From NCBI GenBank assembly GCA_002421905.1, contig DISK01000015.1, positions 89,974 through 153,973 of the forward strand: 64,000 nt of DNA, read 5' to 3'. Shown piece by piece: positions 51,850-60,192 of this stretch. The position numbers and the translations under genes were made by a program. The notes beneath the pieces are model-generated. The model did no database searches. It was not told where the DNA came from and saw only the letters and a list, made by a program, of their open reading frames with translations. The stretch comes from Micavibrio sp. UBA6212. Its GTDB lineage: Bacteria > Pseudomonadota > Alphaproteobacteria > Micavibrionales > Micavibrionaceae. Every line of letters begins with the position of its first letter. Positions within the stretch are counted from its first letter, which is position 1.

Positions 51850-52209
51850 AGGCAAGAGTCTATCCGTCTCGGGAAATGTTCTCAATATTGAAAAGATGGG
51901 GGAGAGTCGAATGGCCGATCTCTCCCCGTCTGGTTTCGGCAGCTGGATGGTCGCCGATGATAAGACTGCGCCGTTCGGACGACAGTCAAAGCTTAAAATT
52001 GTAGATCCACCGTTTTCCTTCGTGGTCAATTATTAACATAGAAAGGAACAACAGGAAGTCCAGATGGTCGCCTCTTGAAATGGCGAGAAAAATACCCTGC
52101 TAAATATTGCTGATTGATATTATGGCCAAAAACGCTATTTTATGCTTCAGATTTACTTACTTTATTTATGTTGTGTTTCTCCCAAAATCCGATCCGATAG
52201 GAGCGCGCT
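51850..52209. other. Divergent dgt / metal-hydrolase intergenic region
   Basis: This 360-bp region has no supported gene apart from an N-terminal extension of the dgt frame that I regard as non-coding. I saw no strong promoter or hairpin; promoters for both flanking genes are expected here. Confidence 0.5.
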
Positions 52210-52896
52210 ATGAAGTTAACATATTATGGGCATTCCTGCTTTGGCATTAACCTGAACGGAACCCGCCTGCTCTTTGATCCTTTTATCTCTGGAAACCCGA
52301 TGGCCAGTGATATTGACTTGGACACAGTACCCGCCGATTACATCCTGATTTCTCACGGGCATCAAGATCATGTTCTGGATGTCGAGGCCATTGCCAAGCG
52401 CACCGGTGCCAAACTGATTTCAAATTTCGAAATTATCAACTGGTTCGAGTCCAGAGGGATTACCGGAGGCCATAGCTTAAATCTCGGGGGCTCTGCCCAA
52501 TTTGATTTTGGTACCGTTAAATATGTTAATGCCATTCACTCTTCTTCGATGCCGGATGGCAGTTACGGCGGTAGTCCGGGCGGGTTTATTATTACACCCA
52601 CAAAATCGCGATTTTCTTTTTATTATGCAGGGGATACAGCCCTTACCTATGATATGAAGTTAATAGGTGAACAGGAAACTATTGATTTTGCACTACTTCC
52701 AATCGGTGACAATTACACAATGGGCATTTCAGATGCCATTCGCGCTGCAGAATTTATCGGGACGCATAAAATCATCGGATTGCACTACAATACATTCCCA
52801 CCCATCCAGATTGATACGAGCCGAGCCGTTGCAAAATTCAGTGAAACCGGCAAAACACTACTCTTACCAGCCATCGGGGAGACCATCGAGCTATAA
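52210..52896 (+). CDS. UPF0173 metal-dependent hydrolase
   Basis: This 228-residue metallo-beta-lactamase-fold enzyme has MKLTYYGHSCFGI, the zinc site SHGHQDHVLD, and NAIHSSS...YAGDT, and IIGLHYNTFPPIQID. It matches the UPF0173 family of unknown substrate. The ATG at 52210 is preceded by AGGAG. Confidence 0.93.
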   Translation: MKLTYYGHSCFGINLNGTRLLFDPFISGNPMASDIDLDTVPADYILISHGHQDHVLDVEAIAKRTGAKLISNFEIINWFESRGITGGHSLNLGGSAQFDFGTVKYVNAIHSSSMPDGSYGGSPGGFIITPTKSRFSFYYAGDTALTYDMKLIGEQETIDFALLPIGDNYTMGISDAIRAAEFIGTHKIIGLHYNTFPPIQIDTSRAVAKFSETGKTLLLPAIGETIEL

Positions 52897-52967
52897 AATT
52901 TCCTTGACCTACCTCACCCTTACTATTATGACAAGATATAACAAATCATAAGAAAATAAGGTGACAC

Positions 52968-53654
52968 ATGAGCAGGCTCCCGATCGATTTTTCCCATCTT
53001 AATGATGACCCTCTTCCCGCTCTTTTGCAGATGGCTGAAGGTAATGAACCTGCGTTAGAAATCACGCGCCAGCTTCTTTTGTCCCATACTGGTGGCAACA
53101 AATCAATCATTGCGATGGACGACATGAATATTCGCGGAAACCAGATCGTCCGTGCTTTTAACCTATCGTCTCAGATTCTGCCCAGACTGGCTTTGCGGAT
53201 CGAAAAGCGCGATCCCCAAATGGTTTTTGACCTGAATGCCTCAAAGGTGCATCCCGACGAAGAATCTGCGTTTGTTAGCGGGGAGACTGAAAAACGACTG
53301 AGGATGACTCAGTCTGGACAATCCCATAAGGTAACCGAACAAGGTCACTCCGCCCTCTTGATTATTGATGAAATCAAATTCGTCAAATCTTCTATGATCA
53401 GCGGGCTGGTTCAATACAGAATCCGTGGACGCAGATCAGATTTGCCTGACTATATGGAACAATCCTTTTATTTTGAATGCCGTGGCGTCGCGCGCTTTTT
53501 ACCGGGAAATGAAGTTCTGGTTTATAGTGAGCATGAAAAGATTTCGAATACGTCCCAGCAAACCATCCAGACTGTCGAGGTCTTCAAAAAGAATGCCCCC
53601 GAACTCCACCAACGCCATATTCCGGTTCCCGCCCGTATTATAGGTGGGCCATAG
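52968..53654 (+). CDS. Hypothetical protein
   Basis: This 228-residue soluble protein was not recognised. It has a helical N-terminus (ALLQMAEGNEPALEITRQLL) and a mixed C-terminal half. It is preceded by a good GGTGA/AAGGTG ribosome-binding site. It lies between the metal hydrolase and erpA on the same strand. Confidence 0.65.
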   Translation: MSRLPIDFSHLNDDPLPALLQMAEGNEPALEITRQLLLSHTGGNKSIIAMDDMNIRGNQIVRAFNLSSQILPRLALRIEKRDPQMVFDLNASKVHPDEESAFVSGETEKRLRMTQSGQSHKVTEQGHSALLIIDEIKFVKSSMISGLVQYRIRGRRSDLPDYMEQSFYFECRGVARFLPGNEVLVYSEHEKISNTSQQTIQTVEVFKKNAPELHQRHIPVPARIIGGP

Positions 53655-53692
53655 GGCTGGATTTTTTCCAACTTTGCCCCCATATTGGAAAT

Positions 53693-54025
53693 ATGAGCAA
53701 TATGATAAACCCCATTACTGTTTCGCCGACTGCTTACAACCGTATCGAGGAAGTGCGTTTGGAAAGAGGGTCCTCCAACCTTTATCTGCGCCTGTCGGTT
53801 TCGGGCGGCGGGTGTTCCGGTTTCCGGTATGATCTGGATTGGGACGACTCTCCCAAAGATGAGGATATCATCATCGACGACGTGGTTTTAATCGACGAAA
53901 TGTCTGCCCCGTTACTGACAGGATCTACCATTGACTTCACCGTATCTCTCATGGGTGAAAATTTCAAAGTTATCAATCCCAATGCCACATCCGGGTGCGG
54001 ATGCGGTGAGTCGTTCTCGGTATAA
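53693..54025 (+). CDS. erpA: Iron-sulfur cluster insertion protein ErpA
   Basis: This 110-residue A-type Fe-S carrier has the three conserved Cys residues in SGGGCSGFRYDLDWD and the C-terminal SGCGCGESF. It starts at ATG 53693. A CATATT-GGA-AATATG inverted repeat at 53682-53696 overlaps the start codon. xthA follows 2 bp after the stop. The erpA-xthA pair opposite dgt is a conserved alphaproteobacterial arrangement. Confidence 0.94.
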   Translation: MSNMINPITVSPTAYNRIEEVRLERGSSNLYLRLSVSGGGCSGFRYDLDWDDSPKDEDIIIDDVVLIDEMSAPLLTGSTIDFTVSLMGENFKVINPNATSGCGCGESFSV

Positions 54026-54027
54026 TC

Positions 54028-54810
54028 ATGGGGATGGTCATTGCATCGTGGAACGTCAATTCCATTAAAGCCAGACAAGAGCATGTTACAAAATTCCTAA
54101 AAGAGAAAAAGCCCGACGTCCTTTTTTTGCAAGAACTCAAGGGTGAAAGCTTGCCTGACCTCTCCTCCGACTATCAGACCAATTTTGTCGGCCAGAAAAC
54201 ATATAACGGGGTGGCCATCTTAACTCGCGAAGGCACCACCAAGATCGTGTCGCCCTCATTAGCTGGTGATCCTGACGATAGCCAAGCCAGATATCTGGAA
54301 ATTGAGTGGAATAATATCCGCCTGATTAATATCTACCTTCCCAATGGCAATCCGGTTAGCGCGGATAGTGACAAGTTTCCCTATAAAATCAAATGGATGG
54401 GGCGGCTTTATAATAGATTAAAAGAACTAAAAGAGGAAAATATCCCGTTTTTAGTTGGTGGAGATTTCAACGTCATTCCCCATGACATTGATTGTTACGA
54501 TCCTTCTGCGTGGGTGGGGGACGCTCTGTTTCATGCCCAGACACATAAAATGTGGCGGATGTTTTTGAATCTAGGCCTTTCTGACGCATTCCGGATTCTG
54601 CATCCCGTTGAACGTGACGCCTATACATTCTGGGATTATCAAGGTGGAGCGTGGCCCAGAAACCGTGGAATCAGGATTGACCATTTCCTGCTCTCTCCGG
54701 CAATTACAGACCGTCTTTTATCCTGTTCGATTGACCTTATCCCGCGTGGATGGGATAAGGCATCAGACCACACGCCCATTCTGATCGAACTTTCTACACA
54801 AACCCAATAA
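54028..54810 (+). CDS. xthA: Exodeoxyribonuclease III
   Basis: This 260-residue AP endonuclease/3'-exonuclease of base-excision repair has ASWNVNSIKARQEHV, the metal-binding Glu in LFLQELKGE, GDFNVIPHDIDCYDP, and WDYQGGAWPRNRGIRIDHFL with SDHTPILIEL. All the catalytic residues of the exonuclease III family are present. Confidence 0.96.
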   Translation: MGMVIASWNVNSIKARQEHVTKFLKEKKPDVLFLQELKGESLPDLSSDYQTNFVGQKTYNGVAILTREGTTKIVSPSLAGDPDDSQARYLEIEWNNIRLINIYLPNGNPVSADSDKFPYKIKWMGRLYNRLKELKEENIPFLVGGDFNVIPHDIDCYDPSAWVGDALFHAQTHKMWRMFLNLGLSDAFRILHPVERDAYTFWDYQGGAWPRNRGIRIDHFLLSPAITDRLLSCSIDLIPRGWDKASDHTPILIELSTQTQ

Positions 54811-54901
54811 TTGCTTCCCCCTATCTTTAATCTTTTGTGGGGTGATTTTCCTTTTTTTCCGTGTTAAACTTTCCCCGAAATTAATTCCAAGGGGATTCTC
54901 C

Positions 54902-55813
54902 ATGACTTTTTCACGTTCACTTCTTGCTTTTAGCATGGTTACTGCGCTTCTTGCCGGATGCTCTTCCCATCCGGTTATGCAGGAGGATACCGTCAAAAGA
55001 ACTGCCGCCCCTGTTTTTATGAATGCACGCAATATTCCCGGAAATCTGTTTATGATCGAGGCTCGCGAACGGATTTATAACAAATATCAACCCGCCACAA
55101 TCTATATCGAAGGCGATGGGGTTGCCTATCTGACAGAGACCAAAACCAGCAATGACCCAACCCCCGATGATCCGGTTGCGTTAAGATTGGCAGCACAAGA
55201 CTCCACCCCCAATGTCATCTGGTTGGCGCGCCCTTGCCAATATAACAAGGGATGGAGGAATGGAAAAACCTGCCCGACTGAATTCTGGACGACCAAACGC
55301 TTCTCCCCTGAAGTCATCGAAAATTACAATATTGTCCTTGATAATATCCGTGACACATACGGCATCCCATCTTTTGAACTGGTGGGATATGACGGTGGCG
55401 CAGCCATTGCGACTATTCTTGCAGCTCAACGGAAGGATATTACCTCCCTAAGAACAGTTGCGGGCAATCTTGATCCGAAGACAACGTCTGCTCTTCACAA
55501 TGTTGCTTATTCCGAAGAATCGTTGTCTCCAATTGATTTTGCGCCGGGTGTCGTTGATATTCCACAACGTCACTTTCTCGGGAAACTCGACCGCACAACG
55601 CCACCTGCCGTTTACAACAGCTTTGCCCAAAACGTAGGCAACGGTCATTGCCTGAATGCCACCATGGTTGATAATGCTGATCATACTCTGGGCTGGGTTG
55701 AACAATGGACAGTTCTCAGGTCTATGCCAATTGATTGCGCTGCTCCACCAGAGCCTGTCCAGTTTGATCCGACTCCTCTGGATGGTGATAAATACCAGAC
55801 CAGAAAAAAGTAG
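54902..55813 (+). CDS. Alpha/beta-hydrolase-like lipoprotein
   Basis: This 303-residue protein has a lipoprotein signal (ALLAGCSS, lipidated Cys ~20). The ATG 54902 is chosen for that signal and has AAGGGG upstream; the longer frame adds 20 residues. The fold pattern fits an alpha/beta hydrolase, with VIWLARPCQYN, a nucleophile elbow FELVGYDGGAAIATIL, GKLDRTTPPAVY and a C-terminal DHTLGW His. The elbow reads G-Y-D-G-G, with Asp where Ser is usual, so it may be inactive or use an Asp nucleophile. Substrate unknown. Confidence 0.75.
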   Translation: MTFSRSLLAFSMVTALLAGCSSHPVMQEDTVKRTAAPVFMNARNIPGNLFMIEARERIYNKYQPATIYIEGDGVAYLTETKTSNDPTPDDPVALRLAAQDSTPNVIWLARPCQYNKGWRNGKTCPTEFWTTKRFSPEVIENYNIVLDNIRDTYGIPSFELVGYDGGAAIATILAAQRKDITSLRTVAGNLDPKTTSALHNVAYSEESLSPIDFAPGVVDIPQRHFLGKLDRTTPPAVYNSFAQNVGNGHCLNATMVDNADHTLGWVEQWTVLRSMPIDCAAPPEPVQFDPTPLDGDKYQTRKK

Positions 55814-55847
55814 TTTTGATTTGACCGTATAATCAAACCAAATAGGT

Positions 55848-56738
55848 TTATCTTTGATTGACCAACCAATATAAATTTGCCCCTGTCGAAGCAACGGGAT
55901 CGGCTGTGTCCCATGTCACATGATGTAATGGCTTGAGCGACTTATCCAGAGCCTGTTTGAAATGATTTCTCAATAGAGTTGTCACTCCCATGTTACGCGG
56001 ATCAAGAATATCTATTTCGATAGGAACCCGTACTCCCCGATGATCAATCTCGGGCCCGATTTGTTTAACTGTCAGACCGTAACGCTCGAATTGCCTGCAC
56101 AATTCCGGTTCCAGAATTGCCACAAAACTTCTGACCTGTGGCATCGTCTTGTGACAATTGTCCCACGCCATGAGGAGATTCAAATCGCTTGGCTTTAGAA
56201 CAGCACCAGATCCTGTTTTCATCTTATTTCCGAAGACATCAGAAGCACACAGGCGAGAAATTTCTAAACTCTCTCCCCTCTCTACTTGACGCAAGACCTG
56301 ATCCGATAATGTTACCCCTGCGGCCTGCATGGGGATAAGATTCTGGTCATTTTGATTGTCGGGAGACTTCCTGGAAAGACTTCCGTCAACCAAACGTAAA
56401 TACGCCAGTACTTTTTCCGATGGTTCCCCTTTCAGGGAAGCCAATAACGAGAAATGGTGGGAAAAGGAATCATAGGAATCTGTTTCCATACCATCAGGTC
56501 TGGCTTTTTCCTATTTCTTCTTGATGCAAAAAATGGCATGGCGCAATCGGGCAGACATTGTCAGAACCGGATGATCTTTCATAGCCTTCGGTGTTGAAAT
56601 CGCCTTGACGCCAACATGATTGGCCTCTTTTTGTCCAATCAGTAACATCGGTGGTGGTTTGACAGGGCTATAAGATGGGCCACCATCACAGTTCATGGCG
56701 TGCATTTCCGCCCTCTCCCTTAGACCTGCTCTCCACAT
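55848..56738 (-). pseudogene. FeeM/LuxI-type GNAT acyltransferase interrupted by in-frame TAG
   Basis: Two open segments in one frame, 56738-56511 (75 residues) and 56489-55848 (213 residues), are separated by one TAG (56511-56513) and seven further codons. Joined they read ...MSARLRHAIFCIKKK-stop-EKARPDGMETDSYD..., the pattern of FeeM/exosortase-type acyltransferases and LuxI-like synthases (RLRxxIF/Y-C, then DGxExDxYD, SHHFSLL, AYLRLV, LEISRL, and PQVRSFVAILEPELCRQFER). Total length would be ~296. These enzymes transfer acyl chains from acyl carrier protein to small amines. The interruption is seen directly; the family is inferred from motif order. Sequencing error or stop-codon readthrough would be alternatives. 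Confidence 0.6.
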
Positions 56739-57206
<468 letters not shown>

Positions 57207-57371
57207 ATGACCCAAAAAATCGGACAATCGCCCGCGAACTTCAGAAAAAAAGAGGCTTTGGCAGAAAAACGGGCCGAAGCGTTACGGGAAAATTTACGCC
57301 GCCGGAAAGACCAAATCGCCGGACGGATAACAACTGAAAAGAAAGTGCAGGATGTCCAAGATGGATCCTAA
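57207..57371 (+). CDS. Small basic helical protein overlapping apt
   Basis: The ATG at 57207 opens a 54-residue, strongly basic ORF (KKEALAEKRAEALRENLRRR in the middle) whose stop overlaps the apt start by 20 bp. Small proteins of this type, with an (E/K)xLxxNLxRRK helix, are recurrent in alphaproteobacteria, often near murA; murA is encoded two genes downstream here. The overlap suggests translational coupling with apt. No catalytic features. Confidence 0.55.
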   Translation: MTQKIGQSPANFRKKEALAEKRAEALRENLRRRKDQIAGRITTEKKVQDVQDGS

Positions 57372-57927
57372 AATTTTAGCGCGTTTGGAGTCACATATTG
57401 CCCTCACTCAGGATTTTCCCGAACCTCCGGTGTTGTTTCGGGATATATCCCCTTTACTGACCCGTGAATTTCGTTCGGTTGTGGACTGTATGGTGCAACT
57501 GATCCCGCAAGATATGGTCAGTAAAATTGATGCCTTTGGAGGTATTGACGCCAGAGGGTATATTTTTTCCGGTGCCTTGGCAGGACATTTCAATAAAGGT
57601 GTTTTGATGATCCGCAAAAAAGGCAAACTTCCTCCTCCGGTTTTCCAAGAAGATTATATGACCGAATATGGCCCAAGAACTCTTGAGCTTAAAGCTGGCG
57701 AGGGAAAAGTTTTCCTGTTGGATGATGTGTTGGCAACAGGTGGATCGATGAGAGCCGCAGCCAATCTTTGCACCAAAGCCGGTTACTCTGTTCAAGGTTT
57801 TGCGACACTAATGGATCTTAATTTTCTGAATGACTTTGAATGGAAAGGCATGAAAAATACCAGCCTGTTTGCTTACGAACGTCCCGATCAGATTTTGTAC
57901 CCTGTTCCAAAACCGGATGTAGCCTAA
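57352..57927 (+). CDS. apt: Adenine phosphoribosyltransferase
   Basis: This purine-salvage enzyme makes AMP from adenine and PRPP. The 191 residues include DFPEPPVLFRDISPLLT, DAFGGIDARGYIFSGALAGH, RKKGKLPPPVFQEDY and the PRPP-binding loop VFLLDDVLATGGSMRAA. A second ATG at 57361 is an alternative start. dcd follows 19 bp later. Confidence 0.94.
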   Translation: MSKMDPKILARLESHIALTQDFPEPPVLFRDISPLLTREFRSVVDCMVQLIPQDMVSKIDAFGGIDARGYIFSGALAGHFNKGVLMIRKKGKLPPPVFQEDYMTEYGPRTLELKAGEGKVFLLDDVLATGGSMRAAANLCTKAGYSVQGFATLMDLNFLNDFEWKGMKNTSLFAYERPDQILYPVPKPDVA

Positions 57928-57946
57928 AAAGAAAGAGACCATATAA

Positions 57947-58558
57947 ATGAGCACACCCCTTATCAAGCCAGAAACCTTAATTCATTCTGCCCCAGGGATT
58001 ATGCCCGATCACTGGATCAGGGAACAGTCCTTGCAAAACGGAATGATTGAGCCGTTTACCGAAAAGCAGAACCGTGAAGTGAATGGCGAGAAAATCATTT
58101 CCTATGGTCTGTCGTCCTATGGATATGATGCCCGCTGTTCCAACGAGTTTATGATCTTCACCAATGTTGACAATGCGATTGTTGACCCTAAAAACTTTTC
58201 CAACCAGAGTTTTGTTGAACGCAAATCCGATGTGTGTGTTATTCCACCAAACTCGTTTGTTTTGACTCGCACAGTCGAATATTTTCGCATCCCCAAAGAT
58301 GTGCTGGTTGTGTGTCTGGGGAAATCCACCTATGCGCGATGCGGATTAATTGTGAATGTCACTCCGTTGGAACCCGGTTGGGAAGGCCATGTTACGTTGG
58401 AGCTGTCCAACACCACGCCGCTTCCCGCAAAAGTTTATGCGAATGAAGGTATTGCCCAATTCCTGTTCTTCAAAGGGTCAAGCGCTTGTGAAGTGTCCTA
58501 CGCTGACCGCGCGGGTAAATATATGTCCCAACGTGGCGTGACCTTGCCAAGAATATAG
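57947..58558 (+). CDS. dcd: dCTP deaminase
   Basis: This enzyme converts dCTP to dUTP for thymidylate synthesis. The 203-residue trimer-forming protein carries SYGLSSYGYDARCSNEFMIF, IPPNSFVLTRTVEYFRIPKD, the active-site LGKSTYARCGLIVNVTPLEP and GWEGHVTLELSNTTPLPAKV with the catalytic Glu. It lies between apt and murA. Confidence 0.96.
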   Translation: MSTPLIKPETLIHSAPGIMPDHWIREQSLQNGMIEPFTEKQNREVNGEKIISYGLSSYGYDARCSNEFMIFTNVDNAIVDPKNFSNQSFVERKSDVCVIPPNSFVLTRTVEYFRIPKDVLVVCLGKSTYARCGLIVNVTPLEPGWEGHVTLELSNTTPLPAKVYANEGIAQFLFFKGSSACEVSYADRAGKYMSQRGVTLPRI

Positions 58559-58594
58559 AACTTAAGAAACACCATACCAAAAAGGTACCATGAC

Positions 58595-59965
58595 GTGAAC
58601 CAGAGTGCATCTTTACTGCAAGACCGGAAGTCTCCGGCTTTTATTACCATTGATCCTCATAAGGCGATGCAGGCCTCCAGTCTTGATAAAATTCGTGTCC
58701 AAGGTGGTACGCAATTAAATGGTGTTATCCCGATCAGTGGCGCAAAAAATGCGGCACTCAAACATATGTGCGCTGCCATGCTCACAGGGGATCCTGTCCA
58801 GTTCACCAATATGCCTGTTGGTTTGAAAGATATTCAAACGCTGGCGGCCCTGATGAAAGAAATGGGCGTTGATATGACGCTGCGCAGTGACGGCACGATG
58901 TTTATTCAGGCCGCCAATATCCATTCAACCGAAGCTCCGTATGATCTGGTCCGCCGAATGCGCGCCAGTGTTTTGGTGATGGGGCCTTTATTGGGTCGGT
59001 TTGGCGAGGCCACAGTCTCACTGCCCGGCGGATGTTCGATTGGCACACGCCCGATTGATATGCATCTCGATGGATTCCGCGCCATGGGTGCCGAAATTAT
59101 TCTGGAGGAAGGCTACGTCAAAGCCAAGGCGCCTGCTGGTGGTTTGCAAGGAGCAAAGATTCTGTTCCCCAAAGTTTCTGTTGGCGCGACCGAAAACATT
59201 ATGATGGCAGCAACGCTTGCCAAGGGTGAAACCGTGCTGATTAATGCTGCGCGGGAACCGGAGATTATCGATCAAGGCAACGCGCTTATCAAAATGGGAG
59301 CAAAGATCACAGGCCTCGGGACATCGGAAATCCGCATTGAAGGCGTCAAGGAATTGCATGGCATGACCCATGATGTTCTGCCCGACCGGATCGAAACAGG
59401 AACCTTTATGATCGGCGTGGCGCTTACGGGGGGTACTGTTCGGTTGCAGCATACACGAACCGATTTTCTGACGTCATTGATTGCCCCGCTGGAACGCGCT
59501 GGCGTCACGATTGATATGGACGGCGATGATGTGATTGTCCACCGCAACGGCAAACCATTGGTCGGAACAGACATTATGACTGAACCCTATCCCGGATTTG
59601 CCACTGACCTTCAAGCCCAGTTTATGACGATGCTCACTATGTGCGAAGGTGCTGGCATGGTGACCGAAACTATTTTCGAAAACCGCTTTATGCATGTGCC
59701 GGAATTGATCCGCATGGGCGCGGATATCACCATTCAGGGGAATTCGGCGATTGTGCGGGGCGTGACCAAGCTCAAAGGAGCAGAAGTCATGGCAACGGAT
59801 TTACGCGCCTCGGTTTCGCTGATACTGGCTGGTCTAGTTGCTGAAGGGGAAACCACCATTGACCGGATTTATCACCTTGATCGCGGATACGAGAACCTCG
59901 TCGAAAAGCTCGAAGCCTGTGGGGCAAAAGTCGAACGATTATCATCCAATCATCGGGAAGAATAA
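58595..59965 (+). CDS. murA: UDP-N-acetylglucosamine 1-carboxyvinyltransferase
   Basis: MurA catalyses the first committed step of peptidoglycan synthesis and is the fosfomycin target. The core starts DKIRVQGGTQLNGVIPISGA-KNAALK, and the catalytic Cys lies in VSLPGGCSIGTRPIDMH, so the enzyme should be fosfomycin-sensitive in principle. As called (GTG 58595) it has 456 residues, with ~30 residues before the usual N-terminus; an ATG at 58667 would give a typical length, but its ribosome-binding site is too close. Confidence 0.96.
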   Translation: MNQSASLLQDRKSPAFITIDPHKAMQASSLDKIRVQGGTQLNGVIPISGAKNAALKHMCAAMLTGDPVQFTNMPVGLKDIQTLAALMKEMGVDMTLRSDGTMFIQAANIHSTEAPYDLVRRMRASVLVMGPLLGRFGEATVSLPGGCSIGTRPIDMHLDGFRAMGAEIILEEGYVKAKAPAGGLQGAKILFPKVSVGATENIMMAATLAKGETVLINAAREPEIIDQGNALIKMGAKITGLGTSEIRIEGVKELHGMTHDVLPDRIETGTFMIGVALTGGTVRLQHTRTDFLTSLIAPLERAGVTIDMDGDDVIVHRNGKPLVGTDIMTEPYPGFATDLQAQFMTMLTMCEGAGMVTETIFENRFMHVPELIRMGADITIQGNSAIVRGVTKLKGAEVMATDLRASVSLILAGLVAEGETTIDRIYHLDRGYENLVEKLEACGAKVERLSSNHREE

Positions 59966-59989
59966 ACAGGCCTCATGTAGAGAAACACA

Positions 59990-60135
59990 AATCCCACCCC
60001 CATCCTGACCTTCCCCCCTCAAGGGGGAAGGGTAAAAGAATCAAGTCCTCTCCCTTGAGAGGAGAGGATTTAGGTGAGGGTGGAATCCAGAAAAAACAGA
60101 ACTGGATTGCGTCTCTATCGCTCGCAATGACAACA
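59990..60135. repeat. Intergenic palindromic repeat cluster
   Basis: A long imperfect inverted repeat (arms about 59993-60024 and 60052-60085; both arms read as variants of CCACCC-CAYCT-...-CCTCTC-AAGGG) is followed by a second short element where ATTGCG and CGCAAT flank a small centre (~60103-60129). Such elements are typical non-coding interspersed repeats of proteobacterial genomes. Confidence 0.55.
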
Positions 60136-60148
60136 AGGAAAGCGCAAT

Positions 60149-60180
60149 AAAAAAAGCCGCGATAGTCTCGCGGCTTTTTT
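60149..60180. terminator. Bidirectional terminator between murA and surface-protein gene
   Basis: GCCGCGA (60156-60162) and TCGCGGC (60168-60174) form the stem, with A-residues before and T-residues after, so it works in both directions. It lies 13 bp past the stop of the minus-strand gene. Confidence 0.92.
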
Positions 60181-60192
60181 ATTATCCTTCAT

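Noticed and set aside
51850..52029. 60-residue N-terminal extension of dgt
   Set aside because: The extension is unlike the family's N-terminus; the ATG at 51849 gives the expected length.
56511..56738. Independent 75-residue gene
   Set aside because: It is in the same frame as the downstream 213-residue segment and reads as its missing N-terminal part across one TAG, so it is treated as part of one interrupted gene.
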